DNA of 64,000 nt, taken from positions 2,027,001 to 2,091,000 of the forward strand of contig NZ_CP004372.1 of the NCBI RefSeq assembly GCF_000590925.1, written 5' to 3'. This DNA is from Roseibacterium elongatum DSM 19469. Lineage in GTDB: Bacteria > Pseudomonadota > Alphaproteobacteria > Rhodobacterales > Rhodobacteraceae. Below the pieces are notes generated by a model. That model made no database searches. It was not told where the DNA came from and saw nothing but the letters and a program-made list of their open reading frames with translations. The first letter of the stretch is position 1, and every line of letters begins with the position of its first letter. Of this stretch, positions 19,301 to 29,470 are shown piece after piece. Made by a program: the position numbers and the translations under genes.

Positions 19301-20989
19301 GCGCCGCGCGGCGGCCGCGGCCACGGCCGGGGCGGCGGATCTGTCGCATGTCGACGAACGCCTCGTTGCCGCCTGGACCGATACGCTCGGCACGCCGCCA
19401 TCCGGGCCGGACACGGATTTCTTCGTCGCGGGGGGCAACTCGCTTTCGGCGATGCAGCTTTTGCTGGCCGCAGAAGAGGTTTTTGACCGACGCCTCGACA
19501 TCAACCGTTTTTCGCCGATGCGACGTTGAACCGGCTGCAGGCCATGGCCAGCCGATCCTGCGCGGGGCCGCGGCGGCGCTTTCTTGTGACCCTGCGCCAG
19601 GGCGCGGCGCAAAAGCCCCCCCTGATCGCGGTGACAGGGTTGCGGGGCGCGTGCCTTTGGGCGCGCGAAATGGTCGACGCTCTGCCCGCCGACGGGCGGC
19701 CCGTTTACGGCCTGAACCTGCCCGAGGATGACCCTCATGCCGAGCGGCAGGACAGCCTGCAATCCCTGGCCGAGGCCATGGCCGAAGAACTGATTGCTGA
19801 ATTCGGAGACCGCCCCCTCCACCTTGTCGGCTATTCCTTTGCGGGGTTCCTTGCCTTTGTTCTGGCCGGGCTGTTGAGGGACAAGGGGGGCAATCCGGGC
19901 CGAACGATCCTGGTCGATCCCAACTCGAACCTCGGGCCGACGCTGCCCAGGTTCGAGGAAAATGCCCATATTCCGGTCGAGGCACGGCTAAGCCACCTGC
20001 GCTGGGAACATCGTCTGCGCATCACCCCGATCGATGTCGACTATATCTATTGCCCCGAGGCCTTTCCCGGCCCCCGCAAGAACGACGCCGAAGAATTCGC
20101 GCTGCTGACCGGGGGCGACATGGCCGTCCACCAGATCGCGACATCACACGTGGCTATCATCCACGGGGCTCAGGCGCGAAAGCTGGCGTCGGTTGTCGAT
20201 GGCATCCTTGCCGGCACGCGCCAGCCCGAGGCCCGGCTGACGGCCCGTTTCACGCCCGAGGACCTGGATCGCGCGCTGACCGCGCGGGATCTCAGCCTGG
20301 CGGGGCGCTTTGCCGATGCGGCGGTCCTCTATGACGGTCTGGTTGCACGCTATGGCCACGCGGCCGAGTGGTTGCACGCGGCCCGCTTGGCCGCCCATGC
20401 CGGGGCGGGGCGACGGGGCGTGTTCTGGCGTGAAACGATGCGCGGTGTTTTCGGCGCGGGCCATACGGCGCGGTACTGGTGCATTTTGGGGGCGGCCGGC
20501 GAGAAGGCGGGCGCGCTGCGTCTGTCCCGCATCGCCTGGCGGCGGGCACTGCGCCTGTCGGGGTCCGACGTATTCGGCGGCTTTCAGCTTGTGCTGAGCT
20601 TGCTCTACTCGCGGAAATTCTCGGCCGCGCAGGCCGTCGCGGACGAGATCGAGCACCGCGCCCGCACCCCGGTTCCGGCGCTGATGGCGCGCGCCGCCAT
20701 TGCGAAAGTGTCCGGTCTGGACGGGCAATGCCACCTGCTGCTGGTCGATGCGCTGAGCCGCAGCTCGATCACGATCGGGCATGTCCTCGCCGCGCTGAAC
20801 CAAATCCTTGGCCCCGAGGATCACCAGATTGCGTTGCGCCTGATCGATGGCGCGTTGGAATATTTCCACGAGGACGCCGCGCTGCTGCATGCCCGGTCGG
20901 AATGGCTGGCCCGGGCCGATGCCGAAGGCGTGGCCGACGCGGGGCGTCAGAGGACGAGGCCCGGCATGCGCTCCATGGCCAAGTCGTAG
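16395..20989 (+). CDS. NRPS module C-A-PCP-TE with C-terminal tail (one apparent frameshift)
   Basis: Corrected length 1531 residues. Condensation domain (about 25-430) carries HHLMSDH at 163-169: the catalytic second His and Asp are kept, but the usual final Gly is His. Adenylation domain (about 465-955) has VFTSGSTGRPKG, YNVYGPTEN and QTGDRV. Carrier domain has FFVAGGNSLS with Ser1016. The frame then breaks at a T run (19508-19512): adding one T turns NRFSPMRR-stop into NRFFADATLNRLQ, which joins the thioesterase in one chain. Thioesterase has GYSFAG with Ser1148. The last 230 residues are helical and TPR-like, ending near a convergent sulfotransferase gene that overlaps by 43 bases. Predicted product: an acylated single amino acid or amine. 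Confidence 0.85.
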
Positions 20990-21873
20990 ATCTCGACCCG
21001 GTTCGCCACATCCAGGCGGCTGTTCTGCGCGCGCGTGGGCGGCTTGTAGCCGGGATCGACACGGGTGTAGCGCCCGAGAAACCGGCTGATGCGCCGCAAC
21101 TCGGGCACCAGGGTCGTGCCGGACAGATCCTCGTAAAAGATCGTGCAGACATCGGCCGAAATCGCGGTGAGATGCGCCTGGGCACGGCGCTGTTCCTCGC
21201 GCCGGGTCTGGGCGAGGTCGCAAACCTCGGACGGGTTCAGCCAGACGGGTGCGGTCGGCGTTTCCGACCCGCCGGACGCGTCTGCCTCGGCGTGAAACCG
21301 GCCACGCTGTTCGGCCAGAAGATGCGAAATTGCCTGCGCCACGACGTCTCGGCGGATGACATGCAGGATGGGCACATGCAAGGCGACGAAGAATTTCAGG
21401 ACGGTCGGCGCGAGGGTCATGTCATCCACACCCAGCCGTGCAGCCTGGGAATACTTGACGTCGAACAGCACAGGGTTCGCCGCGTCGAGCGTCGAGATGT
21501 GATGCGCGAGGAAAAGTGGAAGATGGCGTTCGGGGTCAAGCAGCAGATCTGTGGTGTTGGTCTCGGGCTGCGCCACGTAATCCGAAAAGGAGCCGGACGC
21601 CGTATTGGTCCGCGCAAAGACCTCGCCGCCGGTCTGGAAATCGGTCAACTGGATGAGCGAAGACCGCAGCATGTGCGTGCCAGAGCGGAAATTCGAGTAG
21701 ACCAGAGCCGATCGGCGCAAGACCTCGTAGCCGCCGTCGAGCAGCGGATCGGGCCGATCCACCGCCTTGGGCTCGGGATCGAGCGCGATCTCGAGTGCTG
21801 TGTCGTCATTTTCGGCGGTATCGGTGTCGGGCAGCGGGGCGCGACCCTTGGACCGCGCGCGACAAAAAACCAA
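20947..21873 (-). CDS. Sulfotransferase family protein
   Basis: About 308 residues, probably a cytoplasmic PAPS-dependent sulfotransferase. Seen: a 5'-phosphosulfate loop YSNFRSGTHMLRSSL near residue 58, and a likely 3'-phosphate site HVIRRDVVAQAIS near residue 173; FYEDLSGTTLVPELRRISRFLG is a typical closing segment. The best in-frame start is TTG 21873. An ATG at 21880 with a better context is out of frame by one base across a six-T run, so a further indel is possible. It converges on the NRPS gene with a 43-base overlap. The substrate is unknown; the NRPS product or a surface glycan are both plausible. Confidence 0.72.
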   Translation of the reverse strand: MVFCRARSKGRAPLPDTDTAENDDTALEIALDPEPKAVDRPDPLLDGGYEVLRRSALVYSNFRSGTHMLRSSLIQLTDFQTGGEVFARTNTASGSFSDYVAQPETNTTDLLLDPERHLPLFLAHHISTLDAANPVLFDVKYSQAARLGVDDMTLAPTVLKFFVALHVPILHVIRRDVVAQAISHLLAEQRGRFHAEADASGGSETPTAPVWLNPSEVCDLAQTRREEQRRAQAHLTAISADVCTIFYEDLSGTTLVPELRRISRFLGRYTRVDPGYKPPTRAQNSRLDVANRVEIYDLAMERMPGLVL

Positions 21874-21921
21874 AGACCATGCAACCTGTCCCGATCCTTT
21901 GGGGGCCCGGCGCAGAAGGAA

Positions 21922-21943
21922 ACCGCCCCCCGATGGGGGCGGT
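21922..21943 (-). terminator. Probable intrinsic terminator of the barrel-protein operon
   Basis: Nine-base stem ACCGCCCCC/GGGGGCGGT with a CGAT loop. Read on the minus strand it is followed by TTCCTTCT. It lies nine bases past the stop of the outer-membrane protein gene and before the sulfotransferase start, so it likely ends that transcript. Confidence 0.75.
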
Positions 21944-21951
21944 CCCAGGCA

Positions 21952-22652
21952 TCAGAAGGTGATGCGGAACTGCAATTCGGCGTAGGACGAGTCGATGGTG
22001 TTGCCGCCCGTGTCGCCTTCGGCCCATGCGCCGGTCACGCTGATCTCGGCCGAGTCGCCGATGTCGAAAGCGGCCCGCAGACCGGCGGCGGTGCGGGAAT
22101 AATCGCCTTCGTCGAGGTAGTTGACGGTCGGGCCGACGCGGATGTCGTAATTCAGACCAAAGAGGTAGAACGCGCTGGTGTAGAACGTTTCCTCGACCGA
22201 GTCATACTCGGCCAGCGCAAAGCCCTCGTTTCCGTTCGGCTGGTCGTAGTTGAATTCGACCGACACGAAAACGCCCGCCTCGTCCACCTCGTCAAGGAAG
22301 GGGCTGTTCGGCGAATAGGAGCGATCGCGATAGGACACACCGCCGAAAAAGGTCAGCCGCGCGGTCGAGTCGAGCGGCATGGCGTAACCGGCCAGCAGGC
22401 GGAGATTGGTCAGCGTGCCGTCCGAGGCGCCGGCATCGTATGCGCTGTGCGCCGCGTCGAAGCGCAGCACGAACCCGTCATACAGGGAACCGCCCAGACC
22501 CTGGCGGAAGCTGAGCATCCCGAAGCTCGAGTCGTTTTCGGCGATGTTGCGATGGCGATGAATTCGCTCTGCTGCGCCATGGCAGGAGCACCGGCGAGGC
22601 CGGCCAGCGTGGCGGCCGTCAGGGCGGCGGCGGTGGACTTCCGAAGGTTCAT
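21952..22652 (-). CDS. Outer-membrane beta-barrel protein (one apparent frameshift)
   Basis: Corrected length 233 residues. A signal peptide is clear (MNLRKSTAAALTAATLAG, then GAPAMAQQ), preceded by AGGAGAGCAGAT for the ribosome. The mature part alternates polar and aromatic residues in repeated strands (RLTFFGGVSYRD, VFVSVEFNYDQ, YLFGLNYDIRVG) and ends in Phe, the usual outer-membrane insertion signal. The frame breaks near 22548; one added base joins EFIAIA to NIAENDSSFGML. It follows a small exported protein by 26 bases, same strand. Number of strands is about 10-12. No close family recognised; transport or adhesion roles cannot be separated. Confidence 0.75.
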
Positions 22653-22678
22653 ATCTGCTCTCCTGCCTTGGCGGTGGC

Positions 22679-22975
22679 TCAGATGTTCATCAGGCGGGCA
22701 TTGCTGCCGGCCGACTGAAGACCGGCATCGACGGCCGGGGCCACGCGCGCGGTGATCGACGCTTCCAACTGACCCAGGGCTTCGATCCGGCTTTGCGCCT
22801 CTTCGACATGGGGGCTGTCGGGGTGTTCGAGGATGAAGCGGGAATAGGCCGCAACGCTGTCGGTGCGCTGGGCGATGTCCCAATCGCTGGGCATCACCGG
22901 CTGGCCGGCGGACGCGACCGAGGCCACGGGCAGAATGGAAAGCGCAAGACGGGCTACACGTCCGAGAAAGGTCAT
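22679..22975 (-). CDS. Small exported helical protein
   Basis: 98 residues with a signal peptide (GRVARLALSILPVASVASAG). The mature part is a tetratricopeptide-like helical pair, IAQRTDSVAAYSRFILEHPDSPHVEEAQSRIEAL, followed by a short alanine-rich tail ending SNARLMNI. I chose ATG 22975 with GGAGAT six bases upstream; the longer frame to 23101 lacks support. It is upstream of the barrel protein in the same transcript, so the two probably act together at the outer membrane. No known family. Confidence 0.7.
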   Translation of the reverse strand: MTFLGRVARLALSILPVASVASAGQPVMPSDWDIAQRTDSVAAYSRFILEHPDSPHVEEAQSRIEALGQLEASITARVAPAVDAGLQSAGSNARLMNI

Positions 22976-23070
22976 CGAATATCTCCATGTCACGACATGA
23001 CTTGGGCCAGACCGTATCGCGGGATTCGTGCACTGGCCAGCCCGCAGGCGCCGAATATCCATCAAATTGG

Positions 23071-25353
23071 TCAGGTGGGCCTTTCGGGCCACAGGCCCCA
23101 ATCGTCGGGGGCCGACATCAGGCCCATCTCGACCAGTTGCGCCGGCCCCTCATAGGCCACGGAATGCGCGCTGAGCAGGACGTCCTTTTCCCGCGCGGCG
23201 CGCAACGGTGTTTGCAGCGCCTTGTAGAACCGTGCGCCCATGAAATGCTCGTCGCGTTCGATCGCCTCGTCCACCCGCGCCATCAGGTCGCCGATGAACT
23301 TGTAGTGCAACAGCGCGCCCGACAGCGGCGCGACCGGGACATGGCTGTGCTGGTGGTTGTTGGCGAGATAGCAGAAATCGGCCCCCGGTTTGACAAGGGG
23401 GGCCTTGGTCATCATCAGGCTGCGACCCGACAGGCGCGCCCGCACACCGCCCTGCACGAAATGATAGGGCGGCACCTCGTTGTCGAAGAACAGGTAATCC
23501 CGGTCGATGTACTTGCTGCGCTCGAAGGGGTTTTGCGTGGCGTCCGTGCCCAGATCCTCCGGGTAGATGTCCAGCATCATCGCCGGAATGCTGCGCCAGC
23601 CCTTTGCATCGGCATAGGCGATCAGATCGCGCAGGGTGCGGCCGCGCTCGACGCCGGGAAAGACGAAAGCCTCGTCGATATCGACGTAGAAACACCAATG
23701 CCCGACCCCGAAGCGGCGGATCAGGTGATTGACCCAGGCCACGCCGCATCCCGATTGCCGAAAACTGCCGGTTTGCCGAAACAGCGAGACGTCGTCCTGC
23801 GCCGCCAGCCACTCGAAAGAACCGTCGGTCGAGCCGTTGTCGACCACAAAAAAATGGGTCACCCCAAGGCGACGGTAATGGTCGAAGAACCAGTCGAGGA
23901 ACTCGATCCCGTTGAAGACCGTCATGAACAGCAGGACAGCGTCCTGGGTGGGGGCCCATTTCAGATGGATGGTTTCGGGATGGGCTGTGCGTGCGTTCAG
24001 CGCCATGGCGCGGCTGCGGGTCAGGTGATCGCGCCAGATTGCGGCAGCGCGGGCGTGGTCCCCGGCATCGGCGGCAAAACGCGCCTCGAAGGGGGCCAGC
24101 GGCGCGGTCCGCGCAAGGCCCGACGGCAGCTGTTCGAATGTCCGTTGCGCCGCGTCCCGTTCACCAAGGGCGAGGGTCAGGCGCAGCTCGAGGTTCTGCA
24201 CATGCGGGTCGTCGCGCATGGTCCGTGCCACCGGCGCCGCAAGGTCGCGCGCCCGGGCAAGACCTTCGGGCGTGCCGTTGAAGTAGTAATAGTAATGGGC
24301 CACTGTCAGGTTCACGCGCTCTTTGGGCACCGAGACCGCCACCGCGGCCGACAACACATCCTCGACGACGTCGCGCCCGGCATCCTGGCACACCGTCATG
24401 ACCCGTGTTTCGTGCCATGACCATTCCGAGAACAGACGGATCACCGGCAACAGCGCCTCGGTCGTGTCGAAATCGCCAAGGGTCGCGGCCAGCCCGGCCT
24501 TTTGCCGGATGAGGTGTCGCTGCAGAGGATACAGCGCCAGCGTGCCGTCCAACACCTCGCTGAAGTCCTGCAGGCTGTCGCATTGCGCCGCCGCTTCCTC
24601 GGCCAGCCAGTAGAGGCCCCAACCGTCCCGGCGTTCGGAGATCTGCTCGCGCAGCTCGTCAAAGGTTTCGAGATAGCGCCCGCAATCGAGTTGCAGCCGA
24701 TACCGCAGCAGGCGCGCAGTTGCGCTTTTGGGGGGCAGAACCTGCTGGCGCTCGGCCAGGGCTGCGATCGCCGCCTCGGGGCCGTCTTGCAGGGCGACGA
24801 GGCGAATGCTCAGGCTTGCGGCCTCGGGGCTGTCGGGGGACGCGTCGCAGGCGGCCGCGATCATCTCGGCGGCAAGGTCCCAGTGGCCGGCGGCGAGCGC
24901 CGCCTTGCCGATCCGCGCGGGACTGTCCGACGCCCCGTCGCAGGCCAGCGCCGCGTCGAAGTCGCGCTCGGCCAGCAGCAGGTCGAGCCTGCGATCCGCG
25001 TGGCGCGCGTCATCGCCCGCGATCCTTTCATGCAGGTCGCGCGCCCGCGCGTAATCGCCGGCCTCGATCAGCCAGGCCACCAGGTCGGACGCCACCCGGT
25101 CAGAGCCGGTCAGCGCCACCAGGCGTTCGCCGATGCGGATCTGCCAATACCGATCCTCGACCGCCCCGGCGCGGCGCAGGGCCGCCCCGAGCACGGCGAT
25201 GTCGGTCTCGGTGTCGATCATGTGGTGGGGATCGGCCCCCGAGGCGGTGATCGCCCCAATGGGCGCGCGCCCGCCGCGCACGAAATCCTCGAGCGAGGCC
25301 ACCGGCCCGTCGATACCGGCGCGCCGCAACATCTCGTCATGGCCGATGATCAT
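23071..25353 (-). CDS. Glycosyltransferase, GT2/GT92-like, with N-terminal TPR-like repeats
   Basis: 760 residues. Residues 1-460 are alanine-rich helical hairpins of TPR style (for instance DYARARDLHERIAGDDARHADRRLDLL). Residues about 465-720 form a glycosyltransferase domain: LLFMTVFNGIEFLDWFFDHYRRLGV, VVDNGSTDGS, then WCFYVDIDEAFVFPG, in which DIDE is the metal-binding DxD motif, and LLHYKFIGDL. This matches the Glyco_tranf_2_4 type. It starts four bases after the stop of the next upstream transferase gene, with AAGGG as ribosome site, so the two are co-translated. Probable role is surface polysaccharide or glycoprotein assembly. Confidence 0.82.
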   Translation of the reverse strand: MIIGHDEMLRRAGIDGPVASLEDFVRGGRAPIGAITASGADPHHMIDTETDIAVLGAALRRAGAVEDRYWQIRIGERLVALTGSDRVASDLVAWLIEAGDYARARDLHERIAGDDARHADRRLDLLLAERDFDAALACDGASDSPARIGKAALAAGHWDLAAEMIAAACDASPDSPEAASLSIRLVALQDGPEAAIAALAERQQVLPPKSATARLLRYRLQLDCGRYLETFDELREQISERRDGWGLYWLAEEAAAQCDSLQDFSEVLDGTLALYPLQRHLIRQKAGLAATLGDFDTTEALLPVIRLFSEWSWHETRVMTVCQDAGRDVVEDVLSAAVAVSVPKERVNLTVAHYYYYFNGTPEGLARARDLAAPVARTMRDDPHVQNLELRLTLALGERDAAQRTFEQLPSGLARTAPLAPFEARFAADAGDHARAAAIWRDHLTRSRAMALNARTAHPETIHLKWAPTQDAVLLFMTVFNGIEFLDWFFDHYRRLGVTHFFVVDNGSTDGSFEWLAAQDDVSLFRQTGSFRQSGCGVAWVNHLIRRFGVGHWCFYVDIDEAFVFPGVERGRTLRDLIAYADAKGWRSIPAMMLDIYPEDLGTDATQNPFERSKYIDRDYLFFDNEVPPYHFVQGGVRARLSGRSLMMTKAPLVKPGADFCYLANNHQHSHVPVAPLSGALLHYKFIGDLMARVDEAIERDEHFMGARFYKALQTPLRAAREKDVLLSAHSVAYEGPAQLVEMGLMSAPDDWGLWPERPT

Positions 25354-25357
25354 GGGG

Positions 25358-27223
25358 TCATCCCTTCAGTATGTCGCGGACGGACAGGTCGGCCGGGGCC
25401 TCGCGCAGCCGCTGATTGAGGGTCGCAAGGAAACTGCCATCCGCGGTCGGTTCGGCCCCGAGGTCGAGGCCGATCAGACGCCAGGTTTCGGTATAGACAT
25501 GCAGGCAGCGCGCCTGTGTCTGCATCAGCGCGGCGGCCGTGTGTGCAAACGGGCCGAGCAGACGCCCGGTTTCCATCCATCCGATGGGGTTGAGGTAATC
25601 GGGCGGCAAGAGATCGTAGTCGCACCCGTCGCCCTGCCAGATCATCTCGGCCAGCAACTCGGGGCCGATCCGGGCGAAATGCATGTCGGCGTCGGCATGA
25701 AGCGCGCGGGCGCGGTCGAGGGCCGCCCGTTGAAAGGCGCAGCCGGCCGGGGCCGCCATGAGCGCGCCGTTCGGCCCGATGATGCCCGCATCCGTCCATT
25801 CGGTGGCGATCATGCGCGCGCCATCCGGCTCGAACCGGTCGAGGTTGATCACATCGGTATCGGTCCAAAGCCCGCCCCGACGCGACAGAAGCGCGTAGCG
25901 AAACAGGTCGGAAAACGCGCCCAGCGATCCCCGGTGCATGCCGCTGCCCGCGCCCTCGCGGAACACGGTGCTGCGGGGCAGGATGGCCGTGGCATCCATC
26001 ACCTCGACCCCCTCGGGCACGTTTTCGGGGATGTCGTAGACGAAAAGCTGATAGCGCCACCCGTTTCGCAGATAGGAGCGGATCGACATCTCCTCGATCC
26101 ACCTCAGGCGCGGCCCGATCCACAGCGACTGCGCCAGCGGACGCCCCGCGACGACCGACAGGGTGGGGGGGCTGGCCAGATCGGGCGGGGGTGCCCCGTG
26201 CGCCAACCGCGACACGACCGCGCCGACAAGGGCCGCGCGCCCCGACAGGAACCACGGCACGTCGCGGCCCGCGCGCACGTGTCTCAGCGCGGCATGCGCG
26301 GCGTCGTAATGGCCCAGATGCCCCTCGGCCAGGGCCTCGAGGCACAGGGCCTCGCCCTGGAATTCCACATCGGCGGGCAGGCCCGAGGTGATGGCCTTCA
26401 CCTCCGCCCACGCGCCCTCGGCGGCCTTCAGCCGCGCCTGCATGTAGGCCCGTTCGTCATGGTCGTCGGGACCGCTGAGATCGGCATGCAGGCGCACGGC
26501 CTCGGCGATCATGTCGCGCGGATGCGAGTTGCCGCGCAGCCACAGAACGATCATGCGCCGCTGCATCGGATCGGTCAGGTCGCGCGCTGCCGCGAAGGCA
26601 TCGGCAAGTTCGCGTTGGTGCAGCAGCGCAAGATAGACCCGCAAAAGCGGCAACAGGGTTTCCCGCCCCGCCGCCCGGCACATCCCGAGGATACGGTCCC
26701 CCGCTTCCCCCTCGGTCATCTCGTGCAGCGATCGGTAAAAGGCCTGGAACAGCCAGAAATCCGGCACGAAATCCGGTGCGGTCCGAAAATAATGCTCCCA
26801 CAGATCGCTCAGCAGGTCGGCACGTCCGGCCATGAAGCAGCGGATCAGAAGCTCGTTGCGCAATTCCCGAGGCATGTCGGACACCACGTCGCCCAGCGCA
26901 GTGACGAGGACCGAGGCAAGCGCGCCCGCGTCGATGGCGGGATCGACGGCGGCGAGGTCGTCATAGAGACGCCAATGGTTGCCGGTCGCCGCGATGTTGT
27001 CGAGGTCGGCGACAAATCGCAGGATCGCAAGCCCGTCCGCCGAGGACAGCCTGTCTTTGGCCATGCTCAGATTAACCGCGCGCTTCCACAGGCTGAGGGC
27101 CAGACGCCGCTCGGGGGCAGATGCGGACAACGCCCGCAAACCCGAGAGCGTGCGCCACGCGGCGTCGGCGTTTTCAGCGTCGAGCGCCTCGGCCGCCTGC
27201 AGCAGGTGTTCCCTGTCCATCAT
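25358..27223 (-). CDS. Glycosyltransferase with DXD motif (GT32-like) and long helical N terminus
   Basis: 621 residues. The first 330 are helical, with no clear motif. The C-terminal part has LWIGPRLRWIEEMSIRSYL, then GAFSDLFRYALLSRRGGLWTDTDVINL; the arrangement R-x-LL-x-RRGG-W-x-D-x-D is the sugar-nucleotide binding DXD region of the Gly_transf_sug group. It ends WRLIGLDL. GAGGAG lies directly before the start. It heads a two-gene minus-strand transcript with the GT2-like gene and is divergent from the broken transferase gene at 27354. The sugar is unknown. Confidence 0.8.
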   Translation of the reverse strand: MMDREHLLQAAEALDAENADAAWRTLSGLRALSASAPERRLALSLWKRAVNLSMAKDRLSSADGLAILRFVADLDNIAATGNHWRLYDDLAAVDPAIDAGALASVLVTALGDVVSDMPRELRNELLIRCFMAGRADLLSDLWEHYFRTAPDFVPDFWLFQAFYRSLHEMTEGEAGDRILGMCRAAGRETLLPLLRVYLALLHQRELADAFAAARDLTDPMQRRMIVLWLRGNSHPRDMIAEAVRLHADLSGPDDHDERAYMQARLKAAEGAWAEVKAITSGLPADVEFQGEALCLEALAEGHLGHYDAAHAALRHVRAGRDVPWFLSGRAALVGAVVSRLAHGAPPPDLASPPTLSVVAGRPLAQSLWIGPRLRWIEEMSIRSYLRNGWRYQLFVYDIPENVPEGVEVMDATAILPRSTVFREGAGSGMHRGSLGAFSDLFRYALLSRRGGLWTDTDVINLDRFEPDGARMIATEWTDAGIIGPNGALMAAPAGCAFQRAALDRARALHADADMHFARIGPELLAEMIWQGDGCDYDLLPPDYLNPIGWMETGRLLGPFAHTAAALMQTQARCLHVYTETWRLIGLDLGAEPTADGSFLATLNQRLREAPADLSVRDILKG

Positions 27224-27353
27224 CGCTCCTCATCCCGGCCAGCGTGTGATAGGAAAGCGATCTGGAAAGTGCAAATTCTTTGCGCCCCGGCCGGCCGTGG
27301 GCCATTCACGGCTGTCGCGCGGGCGCGGGCCAGTGCGCCCGGATGGACAGGAC

Positions 27354-28347
27354 ATGACCGGATCGGATCAGTATTTCGGGGGGCTGGTATCGCACGCTCC
27401 CCTTGTCACTCTCTCCAAGCGGAGCCACTTTCACGGATGCACATTGGGGATTGCGCCGCTGATGCCTCGGGCATTGTGCGACCGTCCCGCGCTGCATCTT
27501 CTGACCCTTGCCTGGGGCATTGCCACCGCCGAGGAGGCCGCGTCGCTTGCGGCAGAAATCGACGCTTTTGCCGTGCGTTGGCCAAAGGCGCGGTTTCTGA
27601 TTTTCGCCAACACCGCCGACGAGGCCGTGTTGTGCCGGGCGGCCGGGCTTGCCGTAATCCAGTTCAACCAGTTGAACCTGGTCGATGAAACGCGTTTCAC
27701 CCCCGTCGATGGCGTCGAAAAAACGGTAGGATGCCGTCTACGTCGCTGGGCTGGAAGCCTACAAGCGCCATGAGCTTGCCGCCATGATCCCGTCCCTTCG
27801 ACTGCTTTACTGGCGGCCCAGCGCAGCCGCCCTTGTCCGGACGCGCGCCCTGCTGCCGATGGCCGAATTCTACAACCACGAAACAGGTGACGGCGCCTTT
27901 CGCCTGATCCAGAAGAGCGACTACGCCCGCGCCCTGCAGGGCGCCCGGGTGGGTCTGTGCCTGTCGGATCATGAGGGGCCGATGCGGGCCAGCGTCGAAT
28001 ACCAGTTGCTGGATCTGCCCGTCGTCACGACCGAGGCGCAGGGCGGCCGCATCGAGATGATGGACCCCGCGCATTGCCGGGTCGTACCCGCAGATCCGCG
28101 CGCCGTGGCCGACGCGGTGCAAGAGCTTGCCGCCGAGGAAATCCCCGCAGGGGCCGTGCGAGCCTCGGTCCTGTCGCGATTGGCGGCGCATCGGGCGGCG
28201 CTGCCCGGCCTGATCCGGCCGCATCTGCAAGCGGCCTTTGACGATGCCAGCGCCGGGGTGACCCTTGACGATATCGGCAAGGTCGATCTGTGGCGCACCC
28301 GCGATGCCGAGGTGATCCGGCGCGAGGTCGACGCCATGCCGGTCTGA
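27354..28347 (+). CDS. Glycosyltransferase-like protein (one apparent frameshift)
   Basis: Corrected length about 330 residues. The first part runs from MTGSDQYFGGL to DGVEKTV, and the second resumes DAVYVAGLEAYKRHELAAM and continues to the stop. Deleting one G near 27728-27729 joins them as EKTVDAVYV. The second half looks like the C-terminal lobe of a GT4-type transferase: GLCLSDHEGPMRASVEYQLLDLPVVTT resembles the E-x7-E nucleotide-sugar region. The start ATG 27354 is chosen because upstream frame lacks homology and overlaps the divergent gene. Function in the same glycan pathway as its neighbours is inferred. Confidence 0.65.
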
Positions 28348-28428
28348 CGCAGCGCCCTGCAGGAAATCAGCGAGGGCGCGCGATGACTGCGACACGTCGC
28401 ATCCGATGGTGTCGCGGCACCAGCATGG

Positions 28429-29470
28429 TTAGTCGCCCAGAATGTCGACCAGACGTCTGTGATGCTGCAGGAAATAATCCATCGACAAATGCACCGTTTC
28501 CTCCAGCCCCCGCCGGGGGGACCGAGCCGATAGCGCGCAGCTTGGATATGTCGGGCAGCCGTCGATCGCAATCCTCGTACCCGTCGCCATAAAAGTCGCG
28601 GGCGGCCACGTCGAGAATGCGGGGCGCCGGTCCGGCGGGGCAGACGGCGCGGTAGCGCGCGCTCATCAATTCGGCCAGTCCGCGGATGGTGGTCTCGTTT
28701 TCGGGATTGCCCACATTCACCACCTGGCGCGACATCGCCTCGGGGTGGTCGATGATCGCCTGAATGGCGGCGACCGCGTCGTCGATATGGGTAAAACAGC
28801 GCCGGCTGCGCCCACCCTCGACCAGTTGCAGGGGGCGGCCATAAACAAGGGCGGACATGAAGTTGGCGAAGACACGGGGGTTGTCGTCATGGCGCCATTC
28901 ACGGCTGTACTTGTCCATCAGTGGGCCGACGAAGTTGAAAGGGCGCACAAGCGTGTAGTCCAGCCCATGTTCCTCTCCATGGGCGTGGATCATCCGGTCG
29001 AGCAATTGCTTGGCGCAGGAATAGATCCAGCGCGTCTTTCCGACCGGGCCCAAAACCAGGTCGGTCGTATCCTCGCGGAAGGGATCCGAGCTGCCATGCG
29101 CCTTGCCATAGACCTCGGAGGTGGAGAAGTGGATCAGCCGCTTGCGGTGCCTCACGCAGGCCTCGACGACATTGAGACAGTCGAAAAAGTTGAGCTGCAC
29201 GACATCAAGCGGGCGCGCGAGAAACATCGCAGGGTGCACATAGGCGGCCAGATCGAAGACCAGATCGCTTTCGCTTACGATCTCGTCGACGCGCGGGTTG
29301 CCATTGGCGATGCTGACCGGCTCGAAATCATAAGACTCGTTTTCGAAGCGCAGGGCAAGTTTGCGCTCTTCCAGGTCGAAAAGCCGTGTTTCATAGGCCG
29401 GATTGCGCGCAAGGTGATGGGCGATGTTGCTGCCGACAAAACCCGACGCCCCGAAGATCGCGATCCTCAT
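28429..29470 (-). CDS. NAD-dependent sugar epimerase/decarboxylase, ArnA-like (one apparent frameshift)
   Basis: Corrected length 346 residues. An extended SDR: cofactor motif GASGFVGSNIA at residues 7-17, FSTSEVYGK, catalytic YSCAK, and RPFNFVGPLMDKY, which resemble the UDP-glucuronate decarboxylase half of ArnA. The frame breaks in a five-C run (28507-28511): removing one base changes VPPAGAGGNG into VPPAGLEETVHLSMDYF and gives a natural end at RRLVDILGD. The ATG overlaps the stop of the GT61 gene (29467). It likely makes or modifies a nucleotide sugar (for example a pentose derivative) for the neighbouring transferases. Confidence 0.82.

Noticed and set aside
16905..19985. 1026-residue open frame antisense to the NRPS
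   Set aside because: Runs opposite to well-supported C, A and PCP domains and shows no motif of its own.
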